Assembly (NCBI RefSeq): GCF_963676685.1
Contig: NC_092344.1
Location: forward strand, 45,778,830-45,842,829
Direction of reading: 5' to 3'
DNA length: 64,000 nucleotides
Origin: Mytilus edulis
Taxonomy: Eukaryota > Mollusca > Bivalvia > Mytilida > Mytilidae
The notes under the pieces are model-generated. The model was not told the origin of the DNA. It made no database searches and worked only from the letters and a program-made list of their open reading frames with translations. Each line of letters opens with the position of its first letter. Positions within the stretch are counted from its first letter, which is position 1. Below, piece by piece: positions 14,001-29,000 of the stretch. A program made the position numbers and the translations under genes.

Positions 14001-17000
14001 TTTGTTGGACAGTTTTTATATCAATACATGCACATTCATACATGCACATTCCTCCGGGTGCGGGAATTTCTTGCTGCATTGAAGACCTAGTGGTGACCTT
14101 CTGCTGTTGTCTGTTATATGGTTGGTTTGTTGTCTCTTTGACACATTTCCCATTTCCATTTTCAATTTTACATAATTCAAATTTCATTGCTAGAATTTGT
14201 ATATATTGGAGTCCTACCATAATCTTAAGTAAGTGGTTTAAAGATAAAAAATTATTAACTCCTGACATCTCCTTTTGTTAGCTTTATTAGGACTTTTTCT
14301 TTTCTAATACTGTGGATTCCTAATTATTAGTGGAATTCAAATTTACATGGATTTCTTGTGTATGAGTTATTTAACACATATTAAAATGTTTTACACAGAT
14401 TTTAATATAGGAATACTAAGGATTTAGAGCAAACTTGTGCAAGACAATGAAATCAATGATCAAGAAAATATAAATGTATCTTAATCCATGAAAATTGGTA
14501 CCAACAAAAAATAAATGAAACCACAGTAATCATGTAAATCTGTGTGTCTTTCTTTCAATAAACTGATGACCTTTTTTAGCTCACCTGGCCCGAAGGGCCA
14601 AGTGAGCTTTTCTCATCACTTGGCGTCCGTCGTCCGTCGTCTGTCGTCGTCCGGCGTCGTTAACTTTTACAAAAATCTTCTCCTCTGAAACTACTGGGCC
14701 AAATTTAACCAAACTTGGCCATAATCATCATTGGGGTATCTAGTTTAAAAAATGTGTCCGGTGACCCGGCCAACCAACCAAGATGGCCGCAATGGCTAAA
14801 AATAGAACATAGGGGTAAAATGCAGTTTTTGGCTTATAACTCAAAAACCAAAGCATTTAGAGCAAATCTGACATGGGGTAATATTGTTCATCAGGTCAAG
14901 ATCTATCTGCCCTGAAATTTTCAGATGAATCGGACATTCCGTTGTTGGGTTGCTGCCCCTGAAATTGTAATTTTAAGGAAATTTTGCTGTTTTTGGTTAT
15001 TATCTTGAATATTATTATAGATAGAGATACACTTTAAACAGCAATAATGTTCAGCAAAGTAAGATGTACAAATAAGTCAACATGACCAAAATGGTCAGTT
15101 GACCACTTTAGGAGTTATTGCCCTTTATAGTCAATTTTTAACCATTTTTCGTAAATCTTAGTAATCTTTTAGAAAAATCTTCTCCTCTGAAACTACTGGG
15201 CCAAATTTAACCAAACTTAGCCATAATCATCATTTGGGTATCTAGTTAAAAAAATGTGTCCGGTAACTCGACCAACAAACCAAGATGGCCACCATGGCTA
15301 AAAATAGAACATGGGGTAAAATGCAGTTTTTGGCTTATAACTCAAAAACCAAAGCATTAAGAGCAAATCTGACAGGAAGTAAAATTGTTGATCAGGTCAC
15401 GATCTATCTGCCATGGAATTTTCAGATGAATCGGATAATCGGTTGTTAGGTTGCTGCCCCTGAATTGGTAATTTTGAGGAAATTTTGCTGTTTTTAGCTC
15501 ACCTGGCCTAAAAGGCCATGTGAGCTTTTCTCATCACTTGGCGTCCGTCGTCGTCGTCGTCTGTCGTCGTTAACAATTTTTCAAACATCTTCTCCTCTGA
15601 AACTACTGAATGGATTTGAATGAAACTTAACATGATTGTTCCTTAGTATATCCTGCACAAAATGTGCGCTTCGATTTTTGATCCGTCAAAAAACATGGCC
15701 GCCGTTACTTAAAATAGAACATAGGGGTCAAATGCAGTTTTTGGCTTATATCTCAAAAACGAAAGCATTTAGGGCAAATCTGACATGGAGTAAAAATGTT
15801 CATTAGGTCAAGATCTATCAGCCCTGAAATTTTCAGATGAATCAAACAAACCATTGTTGGGTTGCTGCCACTTAATTGGTAATTTTAAGGAAATTTTGCA
15901 GTTTTTGGTCATTATCTTGAATATTATTATAGATAAAGATAAACTGTAAACAGTAAAAAAGATCAGCAAAGTAAGATCTACAAATAAGTTAATATGACCA
16001 AAATTGTCAATTGACCCCTTAAGGGGTTATTGTCCTTTAATGACAATTTTTCACAATTTGTTCATCATATTTGCTAACTTTAAAAAATCTTCTCCTCTGA
16101 AACTACTGAATGGATTTGGTTAAAACTTAGCATGATTGTTCCTTAGATTATCCTGCACAAAGTGTGTGCTTTGATTTTTGATCCGTCAAAAAACATGGCA
16201 GCCGTTACTTAAAATAGAACATAGGGGTCAAATGCAGTTTTTGGCTTATATCTCAAAAACGAAAGCATTAAGAGCAAATCTGACATGGAGTAAAAATGTT
16301 CATTAGGTCAATATCTATCAGCCCTGAAATTTTCAGATGAATCAAACATCCAATTGTTGGGTTGCTGCCACTTAATTGGTAATTTTAAGGAAATTTTGCA
16401 GTTTTTGGTCATTATCTTGAATATTATTATAGATAAAGATAAACTGTAAACAGCAAATATGATCAGCAAAGTAAGATCTACAAATAAGTCAATTTGACCA
16501 AAATTGTCAATTGACCTCTTTAGGAGTTATTGCCCTTTCAAGACTTTTTTTCACAATTTGTTCATCATGTTGACTTACTTTCTTCTCTTATGAAACTGCT
16601 GTATCAATTTCAGCCAAACTTAGGCTAAATGAGTTTCAGAGTTTCAGAGTATCTAGTATAAATTTTATATTTCATTTCCTTGTAAGTCAAGAAACATAGC
16701 TCCTATGGCTAAAATAGAACATAGGAGAAAATGATTTTTTTTTGCTTTTGAAGAAAATAGGACGATTCAAAGAACATTTAAATAAATTGAAAAGCCAAAA
16801 TAATCATTGATGAGAGATTAAACCAAAAAAATTCAGGTGAGCGATTCAGGCTCTTGAGAGCCTCTTGTTTTGTTATTATCTTGAATATTATTATAGATAG
16901 AGATAAACTGTAAACAGCAATAATGTACAGCAAAGTAAGAACTAAAAATAAGTCAGTATGACCAAAATAGTCAATTGACCCCCTAAGGAGTTATTGCCCT

Positions 17001-20000
17001 TCATAGTCAATTTTTAACAATTTTCTTAAAATTTGAAGATTTTCAATAACATTTTCCACAGAAAGTACTGTTATAGATAGAGATAATTGTAAGCAGCAAG
17101 AATGTTTAGTAAAGTAAGATCTACAAACACATCACCATCACCAAAACACAATTTTGTCATGAATCCATTTGTGTCCATTGTTTAATATTCACATAGACCA
17201 AGGTGAGCGACACAGGCTCTTTAGAGCCTCTAGTTCAAGTATTCTATCTAATATGAAAGTACATTTCAGGTTGTGAATTCTTCAAAGAATGGAAGGATAA
17301 CAGCTATACAGGGGAGACAATGATGTTTGATTGGAGTCAGGTTAGTATTGAAAATCAATCTTTAAAAAATGTAAACCGGCAGGTGTGGATCCAGTCATTG
17401 TTAAAAGGGCGGGTGTGGGGATCTTTATGAATGCATTGCAAATTACTACAAAAGAGGTACGAAAGATACCAGAGGGAGAGTCAAACTCATAAATAGATAA
17501 TAAACTGACAACACCATGGCTAAAAATAAAAAGACAAACAGACAAATAATAGTACAGAAGACACAACATAGAAAACTAAAGACTAAGCAACACGAACCCC
17601 ACCAAGAACTTGGGGTGATCTAAGGTGCTCCGGAAGGGTAAGCAGATCCTGCTTCACATGTGGCTCCCGTCCTGTTGCTTATGTTATTAGAAATCCTGTC
17701 TAATTTGGTAGATCACATTTGTGAAAAGGGAAAGGGTATTGTAGTTACGACGTAAGGAACATATCTGATATCAACTGTGAAACGGTTATTCCATAACGAT
17801 CAACCAAAACTAACATTTACGAAGGGATGATTTCAACTTCACCATTTGGAATTCTTGGTTTAATAGCTTCCTTGTGAGTAGCAATCCTCTATCAAGGAAA
17901 TTATGATAGGAAATACAAGCTCGGGAATATTGTATCAATTGAAAGATATATACTCTTGTATGCAGGCGCTGATGGAATGTTGCTTACAACTGAACATGAG
18001 GTTATATAAAGTATAGGAAAATGTCCATTGATACAAATATACATTGTAGGTAGATGTGGTATGATTGCCAATGAGACAACTATCAATAAATATTAATGGA
18101 CAAAGATTTGAATAATTATATGTCAACTTATGGTCTTCGACAATTAGAAAGCATATATTCATACTCTTTCAAACAATTAAGGTGGTACCCAACACTTTCA
18201 CTAAAATTAATTTGGCTCGTTTAATTTTCATAGAATTTTGTCAAAGTATTTACTTTAACCCTTTAATAAAAATATAAAAATTTCAAAAATTTTGAACCAA
18301 CCGTTTTGTCAGAAAAATTACACTGGTTATATAGCAGTTTGACAAACACCAATTTTGATCATTGAGAAGCTTAATATTCCCTTTACAACACAACGTAATT
18401 AAAACGTTAAGCTGACTTTACAGAGTTATCTCCCTGTAGTGTTAGGTACCACCTTAAATCATGGTTCCCATGTACTCATGAAATTTATGAAAATGGGTAT
18501 CCTGCTAATAATACTAAATCCACAGTATTCAGCCAAAATCAATGTATGCTCTAATCTGATGTATTTTTGTCGAGCCTGCAACTTTTGTTGCAGAAAGCTC
18601 GACATAGGGATAGTGATCCGGCGGCTACGGCGGCGGCTACGGCGGCGGTGTTAGCTCACTTTTTAAAAGCTTTATATTTTAGAAGGTGGAAGACCTGGAT
18701 GCTTCATACTTTGTATATAGATGCTTCATGTTACGAAGTTTCTGTCAGTCACATGTTCAATGTCCTTGACCTCATTTTCATGGTTCAGTGACCACTTGAA
18801 AAAAAAGTTCAAATTTTTTGTAATGTTGAATTCTCTCTTATTATAAGTAATAGGATAACTATATTTGATATGTGCGTACCTTGCAAGGTCCTCGTGTCTG
18901 TCAGACAGTTTTCACTTGACCTCCACCTCATTTCATGAATCAGTGAACAAGGTTAAGTTTTGGTGGTCAAGTCCATATCTCAGATACTATAAGCAATAGG
19001 GCTAGTATATTCGGTGTATGGAAGGACTGTAAGGTGTACATGTCCAACTGGCAGGTGTCATCTGACCTTGACCTCATTTTCATGGTTCAGTGGTTATAGT
19101 TAAATTTTTGCGTTTTGGTCTGTTTTTCTCATACCATATGCAATAGGTCTACTATATTTGTTGTATGGAATGATTGTTAAGTGTACATGTCTAGCGGGCA
19201 GATGTCATGTGACCTTGACCTCATTTTCATGGTTCAGTGGTCAAAGTTAAGTTTTTGAGTTTTGGTCTTTTTATCTAATGCTATATGCCATAGGTCAACT
19301 ATATTTGGTGTATGGAAATATTTTATGATCTTTATGTCAGTCGAGCAGGTTTTATTTAACCGTGACCTCATTTTCACGGTTCAATGCACAGTGTTAAGTT
19401 TTTGTGTTTTGGTCTATTTTTCTTAAACTATAAGTAATAGATCAACTATATATGTTGTATAGAAGTATTGTTAGCTGTACCTGTCTGCCTGGCATGGTTC
19501 ATCTGACCTGGACCTCTTTTTCAAGGTTCATTGGTCTTTGTTTAGTTATCTTGGTTAATGTTAAGTTTATGTGACAGTTGTAATAAAGCTTAACTTTATA
19601 CTTAGGACTATCAACATAATATCAATGATTAGTATAGAAGGCGAGACATTTCAGCGTGTGCACTCTTGTATTTATTTACAGGATTTTGTTGATGCAGTGT
19701 TAGATGTGCCAGATGATCCATTGTTTGCACAGTTAGGTTTAGATTGGACAAAGTACAGAGTAAATATTTTTCATGTAGAGTCGCTTAGTATGGTGAACAA
19801 TTGTATTGATCTATATACATCAAATTTGGTTTGATACTTTAAGAATTCATGTGTGTATTTGTATTCTTACTTATGATTAATGAATTAGGGGTGTTTCTCC
19901 GTTTCTTAGCTGATATATATAACCTCTCCCCTATTTAAAGATGATTATTTTTTATAATCAACATGGTTCTTCATTGGTTAACAGTGGCGGATCCAGGGGG

Positions 20001-23000
20001 AGGGTTCCGGGGGTTGGAACCCCCTTTTTTGGCCGATCAATGCATTTGAATGGGGACATATGTTTGGAACCCCCCTTTATCCTGGGTTGGGAACCCCCCT
20101 TTTAAAAATGGCTGGATCCGCCTCTGATTAAAATTTAAAAATTGTATAGAATTTTCTGAATTTGCCATTATGAGACAATAATAGTCCACTGAATTGGAAA
20201 CAGTTGCATAGTGATTTAGATAAATTAGGTTATGGTAAGTCATTGATATTTGGAATGCAGTTGTATCAGCATTGGTACATCACATTTTAGGGAAGATTGT
20301 TTGAATCTGCTCTTTCAGTCATGGTCCAAAGAATAGTTAGAATGTGTTAAAAAGTTGCTATTTAAGGGGGCTCGTGGGTCTAAATCATTCTTTTTTCCTA
20401 TTATAGGATTTCTCTATATTTTTTCATAAATAAACTTTATCATATACTAAATAGAAAAATGAAATAAAAAAATGGGGTCAGCATTCATTAAAGCTCACAA
20501 TCTGGCTCAGAAAGAAGCATTCATTGTTTAATGTCCTTTTTTTCTGTTGAACTAATAGGAGAAATAAAGGTTATATCGAAATAAAAAAAGAACTGAACTA
20601 CAGAAATCGCTAAAATTTTATAATTATTTAGTTTATGTAAAGCTTATTTGAAAACAATAATAAAAAATATAGGTCACCGATGAGTTAAAGAAGATATTTC
20701 AATTTTAATGCCAAAAATGGCAGTTTTGCACCAAAGGGAGATAATTTGGAGCTTTTCCAATGATAACAACATTTTAAAAGTCATCTGGGGCCAAACCGAA
20801 TCGATTTTTTTGGTTGATTTTTGTACCATATCATCAAGTAATAACTTATATTGTAATAAATATAATTTGTAATGAAAAAACAAATGTTTAATTTTTTGCC
20901 GAAATTTGTGTACCCGTGAGCCTCCTTAAAATTCATTTGCATAATACTATAGAAATAACAATTTATGAATTCTAGGTTAATGTCATCAACTTTAACATAA
21001 GAATGTTTAAATCAGCTGGTTTAAATGTTTGATAGTATAAATGTAAGTAATTAAATTACAAAATCTGGACAAATATACTGATATTTTCCTTTCTTTTTTG
21101 CAGAAGTGGGATATTATGCAATTAACACAGAATTATTTGTTATTACAATTACATATTTTAAAAGAAGGTAAAGTATATTGTCGTTTGTTATTTTTAACCT
21201 TACAATAATAAAAACTCGTTAGTAACTTTTTTTATTATTATTTTGACTAAAATTTCAAAAATTACATATGTTTTTTTATCATTTTTCAAAACAATACTTG
21301 GTAAATTCATGGTTTCTTATGTTATTTTACCAAAATTCTCATCATTAATTCTTCTTTAAGGATTGAATTTATTAAAAATATATCATCAAACATATCATTG
21401 GTTTTGATTAAGGCATGTTCAGTTCATTCGAATTCACTTCTACAATACTATAAATTCAGAAATTATTTCGTGCATTTATTATTGCGATTTTGTCATTTTA
21501 GATTTTTAATACAATTTGAAATATTGAGGAAAATCCTATTTAATTCAAATAAAAAAATTAAAACGTGAGTTTAAATTATTGCGATATAACCGGTCACTTT
21601 ATTTGCAATAATAAAAACATTGCAATAATTTTTTGAATTTACAGTATGTGATTTACTAATTAAGACTTTTAAATGAAAACACTCCATAATCTTTATATGA
21701 TTATTTTTTTTAGGAGACAGTGGTTTATTAGTACATTGCATATCTGGCTGGGACAGAACTCCAATGTTCATATCACTACTTCGTCTTTCATTATGGGCTG
21801 ATGGGATTATTCATGCTTCCTTAACGCCCACAGAAATATTATACCTCACTCTTGCCTATGACTGGTACTTGTTTGGGTAAGTTAGAGGATGAGAAATGTA
21901 TAATACCTCACACTTGCCTATGACTGTTACTTGTTTGGGTAAGTTAGAGGATGAGAATTGTATTATACCTCACACTTGCCTATGACTGGTACTTGTTTGG
22001 GTAAGTTAGAGGATGAGAAATGTATAATACCTCACTCTTGCCTATGACTGGTACTTGTTTGGGTAAGTTAGAGGATGAGAATTGTATTATACCTCACACT
22101 TGCCTATGACTGGTACTTGTTTGGGTAAGTTAGAGGATGAGAAATGTATAATACCTCACTCTTGCCTATGACTGGTACTTGTTTGGGTAAGTTAGAGGAT
22201 GAGAATTGTATTATACCTCACACTTGCCTATGACTGTTACTTGTTCGGGTTAGTTAGAGGATGAGAAATGTATAATACCTCACACTTGCCTATGACTGGT
22301 ACTTGTTTGGGTAAGTTAGAGGATGAGAAATGTATAATACCTCACTCTTGCCTATGACTGGTACTTGTTTGGGTAAGTTAGAGGATGAGAATTGTATTAT
22401 ACCTCACACTTGCCTATGACTGGTACTTGTTCGGGTAAGTTAGAGGATGAGAAATGTATAATACCTCACACTTGCCTATGACTGGTACTTGTTTGGGTAA
22501 GTTAGAGGATGAGAAATGTTTGATACCTCACACTTGCCTATGACTGGTACTTGTTTGGGTAAGTTAGAGGATGAGAAATGTATTATACCTCACTCTTGCC
22601 TATGACTGGTACTTGTTTGGGTAAGTTAGAGGATGAGAAATGTATTATACCTCACTCTTGCCTATGACTGGTACTTGTTTGGGTAAGTTAGAGGATGAGA
22701 AATGTATTATACCTCACACTTGCCTATGACTGGTACTTGTTTGGGTAAGTTAGAGGATGAGAAATGTATTATTAGCAAAGGATTCTTTGTTTTATCATTT
22801 AAAACATTTTTATTAGTCTTAATTATCTGAGTGAAGGTTAAAAATGTGCATGTCTTAAATTCAAAATCATAACATTTTTGTTAAAAAATCTTTAGTCATA
22901 AAAAGAAGGAAAATATGTCACAAGATATATTTTTTTCATGTAGCTTTCAATTGAAAAAGAAAAGCAGAATTAACTTTAGGCGTAAAATTCTTGACTGGGA

Positions 23001-26000
23001 AAAAATTATAGAGAACATAAACAATTTACATACATGTAGTGAAATTACATCAATGTTTTTTGGCATCAATTCTATTTACTCCAAGTTTTGTATTCAGATT
23101 TTCAAAATTTTTGTTATGCATAAGTCAATTTAGAGAATTCTTTTATTTGCAGACACAATCTTCCAGACAGGGTCCATAAAGGAGAAGAGGTAGGCATGAT
23201 ATATTGCCCTTTAAATATATATATTGGAAATGTTATTTAAAAAAGCTGACACTTTGAGTATCTTGGGGAGTATGGTGACCTATAGTAGTTTAGCTCTTTT
23301 GTATCTGGTGGATAGTTGTCTCATTGGCAATAATACTGCATCTTATTGTTTATAGGTTTATAGTAAGAAGTATTGGTATGATTGCCAATTTATAGAAAAA
23401 TATCCTACTGTGCATCTGGTTGTTTGTTCGTTCGTCCATTCGTCTGTCGTTCCTTCAAGTTAAAGTTTTTGGTCAAGGTTGTTATTGATGTACTTGAAGT
23501 CCAATTATCTTGAAACTTAGTACACGTGTTCTCTATGATATGATCTTTCTTATTTTAATGCCTAATTATAGAGTTTTTACCCCAATTTCACAGTCAACTG
23601 AACATAGAAATGATAATGTGAGTGGGATATCCATATACTATGAACACATTCTTGTTATTTATATTCCATGTTTCTTTAAATGGTAACTTTAACATGTTTA
23701 AGTTCCATTTTCTCTTAATATGTAAATAAATGAAATAATATGTAAATAACAAAAATGAAAATAGAAAAATGAAAATTTGCAATGTCTACCAAAAAATAAT
23801 GGTGAGATTACTCTGAATTTATTATGTAGTAAGGAATGCAGATCTTTTGATAAACATGTGATTCTTTAAGTCAAACATAGTCATATGAACTCATGTTCTT
23901 GTTTAATAATACAAATAACCAAATATATATATGTTCAAGTTGGAAACATCATTCCAAACCTTTATGTTTGTTGCCCAAAAACATCTTAAACACAAAACAA
24001 TAGTAAATAAATATATATATCAATCTTTGTCAATTACATTTTTAATATCAATTTGATGTGCCTCTAAGACTTGTATAAAATGTTGAAATTTTAGTTTTCA
24101 CTACATGTACCTCATTTAAGCTCATTTATACATTGTTATACATAGAGTAATGTGGTTTATTATAGAATTGATTAAAAAGTCTGAATAATGTTTAAATTGT
24201 GTTAATTTCAAAACAATCTTCAGATTATTTCAACTAAAAAACTGTGTTTATTTCAAAACAAACTTCAGATAGTTTAAATATCAAAATATGAGTAGATGAG
24301 ATATTATTTTCTGTTTGTTAAATTGGACTAAAAATTTCTCCTCAAGACTTTTAAGACTGACATTTAATCTGTTAATAGTTATATTTAAAAATATAACACA
24401 CTTTTTCTATATTTCAGATTTTATTTTTCTGTTTTAATTTTCTGACCCACATAGCATCAGATGATTTTTCTGCAATCAAGAAAAGGTAATTACATGTAAT
24501 AGAAATGTGTGATATGAATATGACTTTATATATGTATTTTTTATATTTTTAATTCCCTTCTGTTGTGAAAATAAATTGATGAATAAACATTTCTCATATG
24601 AACGTTTTCTGTGAAAGATTTGCAAAACTAAATAAATAAAAAAAGATGTCCCTTAACCTCTACTTCTTTATGTAAGTCTCATAAAGTACACCCACTATTT
24701 AGATTAAGTATAATCTGAGTTGGTACTAAAAATATCTAGAAAAGGTTGTTACCAATTCAATGTAAATAAATCATATTCCATCTAAATTTATATACTGCAA
24801 GTTAAAGGCACACCTTACATCAAAGGGTCTTGATTGAACTTGCAGGGGACATGTGCGTTATCTGTCTCCTCAGTTCAACATGTATTGTGAATTTTTTTAT
24901 GGATATCGACTTAATCAAATTCTTTTTGACTTTCAGAGAACCAAAACATGTTTCTAGGAATGTTTCCAGACACAATTCAGAGTGCAATATAGAGGGGGTA
25001 TTATTAGGTAAGATTAGAATTAAAGAAAAAAAAAATAATAACAGAAAATCTAAAAATTTTACCATTGCTTTTATGTTTATGATTAGGTTATTTGAACAGG
25101 AACCACTTATGCTTAAGGCATATAATACCGAAAATATCTCTCATTGATTTGTTTAGAAATTTGGACAAAAAGTTCAAAATTCAAATTAACAGAATTTTTT
25201 ATTGTATCATTTAAAGGGGCACTAGCTACGAGACATATAAAAAATCTAAAGTTTGATTTTTTTCTTTTCAATCAATAATGAAAGTGAAATAGTGAAATAA
25301 CAATTCGCTTTTTGCAGCCAAAAAGGTTCAATTTTGTCAAATTACGCTAAGAAACGTTGATAATTAATAATTCACTTGCAAGTGAATGAGTCGACCTCTT
25401 TAAATCTGTATTCATGTGAACTTCAATTTAACCCCTAGCTAGAGATTGACAACGCATGCATTGTACGTGTACTGGTTATTTAAAGAAAAAGAATGTCAAC
25501 AATGAAAGTGAAGCTACGGAAAATCAGTTGATTACTAAGTTGATGCACATAAAATCATTCTTATACGGTTAAAAACAATGAGAAACATCTATTTTTAATC
25601 TATAAAATAAAATCAAACTGACCTATAAAATTCAATTGCACGTGTTGGTTTAATCTGTTCATATCTTTATTTATGTTTACATCGCTTATATGGTCATCTG
25701 AGGTCAAATCGATAGGTAATTAGATGGCGTCTGGACTAAAATACACACGAAACGAACCTATATATTATCTACCCCATGCTCTGTAAACCATTTATTTTAG
25801 ACTTTTGATAGTTTGGATAAATGTTTTACATTGTTATAAATCAAATATGAGAATTTGAGTCAAATCTGGGACCATGAATTTGACAGCTACTGCCCCTTTA
25901 AAAAAGTAATTTCAATTTCTACAGTAAAAATAAAATTTTGCTGATCACTAAATAAAGTTAAGAATATTTAAGAGTTGTATTTATAATTTCAGATAATGAT

Positions 26001-29000
26001 CCTCGAAGACTAAGTTATCGAGGTAGTAATACAAGTATAAGTAGTATAGGAAGCAGTAGTGTAGAGGGCGCTCCTACATTTTTCTCAACTAATGAATCTG
26101 ATGACGATTCTGTCAAAACAAATGGGTTGGTACAAAGAGTTTATTCTAATGTGTATAATTTGTTTTTTGTTTGAATACTTTGTTAATAGTCATGATAGTA
26201 TCGACGTTTCTAAACAAATGTAATTTATTGGAGAATATCTTAGCCAAAGCAAAAACATGAAAACAAATATGCTACCATTCCACTGAAACAGAAAGATTTT
26301 AAAAAATGGAGACAAAAGTTATGTATTTGCCATAGAAATCTCCAAACTAATGGAACAACTTTACTTTAACATTAATTGATTGATTGATTGGTATATAACG
26401 GCACTTTCAACACTATAGTGCTATTTCTTGGCAGTCACTTTTTATTAGTGGAGGTAACCTAAGTGCCTGGAGATAACCTCCGACCTTCAGTAAGAAAACA
26501 GACAATCCTAGTCATTAAGATTGGATTTGAGTGCACCTGTCCTGTGCGGGATTTGAACTCACAAACTCAGTGTTGACTGACTATTTATACAGTAGTTTCA
26601 CAACTAACACCACTGAGTCGCAAAGGCCCCATAAACTAAACCAATTTACTTCCTGGTAGGATCATATTTACATGTAGACATATCTCATGCATGTTATTTT
26701 ATAATTTTTTTCTTTATTCATTCTTTAAAACAAACTTTTTCGACCACAATATTTTGGTGAAAAATATATAATGCGCATTTGTGTTCAGTGGGATGTGCGT
26801 TCATTAAAATTATTAGCATGGTTTGTATAATTCATATTCATTTTTTTATAGTTGATATAACATGCTTGTTTATGCTTTTGCTTGTGATAAGTGGACATTT
26901 TGTAGAATACTGATTTTTCACTGAGAAATTTTTCAATCATAATTCAAGAAAGATCTTCAAAAATCACTTTTGCAAGTCAATTAAGAGATTTTCAGTTTGT
27001 TAATTGGTAAAGATTTTCATTATTTGTTCTATAAATGTTGTCTGTATTTAATTTTTGCAAAGATATCACAATAATGGAAACAAAATTGTTCCTATCAAAA
27101 ATGAATATATTAAAATTCAACATGAGTCAATACATGTACTAATTTATTAGTCCCAAATAACTAAAACAGTACTAAATTATTTATTCTTAATCATAAAATT
27201 CAACATGAGTTAATACATGTACTAATTTATTAGTCCCAACTATAAACTAATTTAGTACTACATTATTTTTTCCTAACAAAATCTCCACTTTGTACTAATG
27301 TATGGCCTATTTTTCTAGGAATCCTAGCGTGATGATTGGTCAACAATCAAGACATAAAATGCCTGTAGAAAGTCCCATCCATTTTAACATCAGTCATTAC
27401 AACAATACACCATCATCATCTAGTCCAATGGCAGTACCAAATAATCTCAGAAAATACTCAACCATGTCAACAGGCTCTCCTGCATGTGGAAGGTGTGTTT
27501 ACTGTCAGACAGACTTGAGTTTTAGTCTAATATTGCAGTTGGTTATTCTACATTAATCGAAGAAAAAAAAAATCATCAGGCATAGCGTGGCTGCAGCAAC
27601 CAAGCATAAAAAAATAGCAAGCAAAGAGTCTCATTAAAATTTGATTGAATTTTTATACGACTGCAAAATTTTTTTTAAATTTGGTCGTTTATTTGCATCA
27701 AATCGTCGTCATTGTCGTCATCTTCTTCAGCGTCGTCCAAAGACGGATTGTTTCTGGATAATAACTTTTGGATAAGTAAAAAGAAATCAAAAAATTTTAA
27801 CACAATGTTTATAACCACAAATGAAAGCTTGGGAATGATTTTGGGGGTTATGGTCCCAAAGGTGTAGGATTTAGGGGCCAAAAGGAGCCAAAAACAGCAT
27901 TTTTCTAGTTTCAGGACAAAAAGTTGTGTATTAGTATTTCAATTGTTCTGAAATTGTACCACAATGTTTAATACCATAAGTAGAAGGTTGGATTTATTTT
28001 AAGGGGTTATTGGGCAAACAGGCTAGGAATTAAGGCCAAAAACAAGCATTTTTCTTGTTTCAAGACAATAACTTGTGTGTAACTGTATGGATCTCCCTGA
28101 CATTGTACCTAAAGTTTCCATATAACAGAGGGAAGGCTGAGATTCAGTTTGAGGTTAATTTTCCAGAATATGTAGGAATAAGGGGACAAATGTATTAAGA
28201 AATGTCAGGTTTTGGACTAATTGCCAAAAACAAAGGGGGTGGTAGTTGTTTTCAATTTATTTTTCTTCAAATTTCTCAAATTCCAAATTTTTGAAAAGTC
28301 AAAAGAAGAAATCTTTAATTGCACAATGTTGTGCAATAGATTTGTAAGATCTTGACATTTGTTTTGTGTGAGAAACTCATATGTTGTCAATAAATTGATC
28401 GCAATCCAAATTCAGAGCTGTATCAAGCTTAAATGTTGTGTCCATACTTGCCCCAACTGTTCTAGGATTGTTTTCTGCGGTCATATAAAGCTGCACCCTG
28501 TGGAGCACCTGGTTTAGAGCTGATAAGACGTTCTAGAATTGAAATATCTTAATATCCTCACATGTAGCAAAGTTTGGTTCTTTTGCAGCTGAGCATAGTC
28601 AGGTTTTCGCCAGCCAAGCTTATTTATGAAAAAAATAACAAGGCAAGCTTTTATAGAAAGATAAATAGTATTTTCTTGGTTCCCTTCTGTAGCAAACAGA
28701 TCGTGTTTAATTTATTATGTATATACTTTGCTTAAGGTCTTTATTTGTAACAAATTTTTAAAACTTTTTATGACTATGCTTGTGTCTTTATCTATTGGTT
28801 CTGCTCAAATATCATCATATGCTTTATTTCTTTCAATATATCAAATATTAAATAATATTCATCCAACCTTTGTTAACTGCATTCAACCTTTGGGGTGATA
28901 GAGATTCAAAATGTATTATTCTCCCCAGTTATATCCGTGAAATATAAGTTCATTCATACTAGTAATATAAGCTCCAAATGGAAAAATATTCTGCAATATT

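Noticed and set aside
21832..22772. CRISPR-like regular array
   Set aside because: The whole 62-bp unit is repeated with no unique spacers, and it overlaps a eukaryotic exon.
24830..25147. 105-codon plus-strand ORF
   Set aside because: Only the part 24937-25007 is coding (MTMR14 exon 14); the rest is intron read-through.
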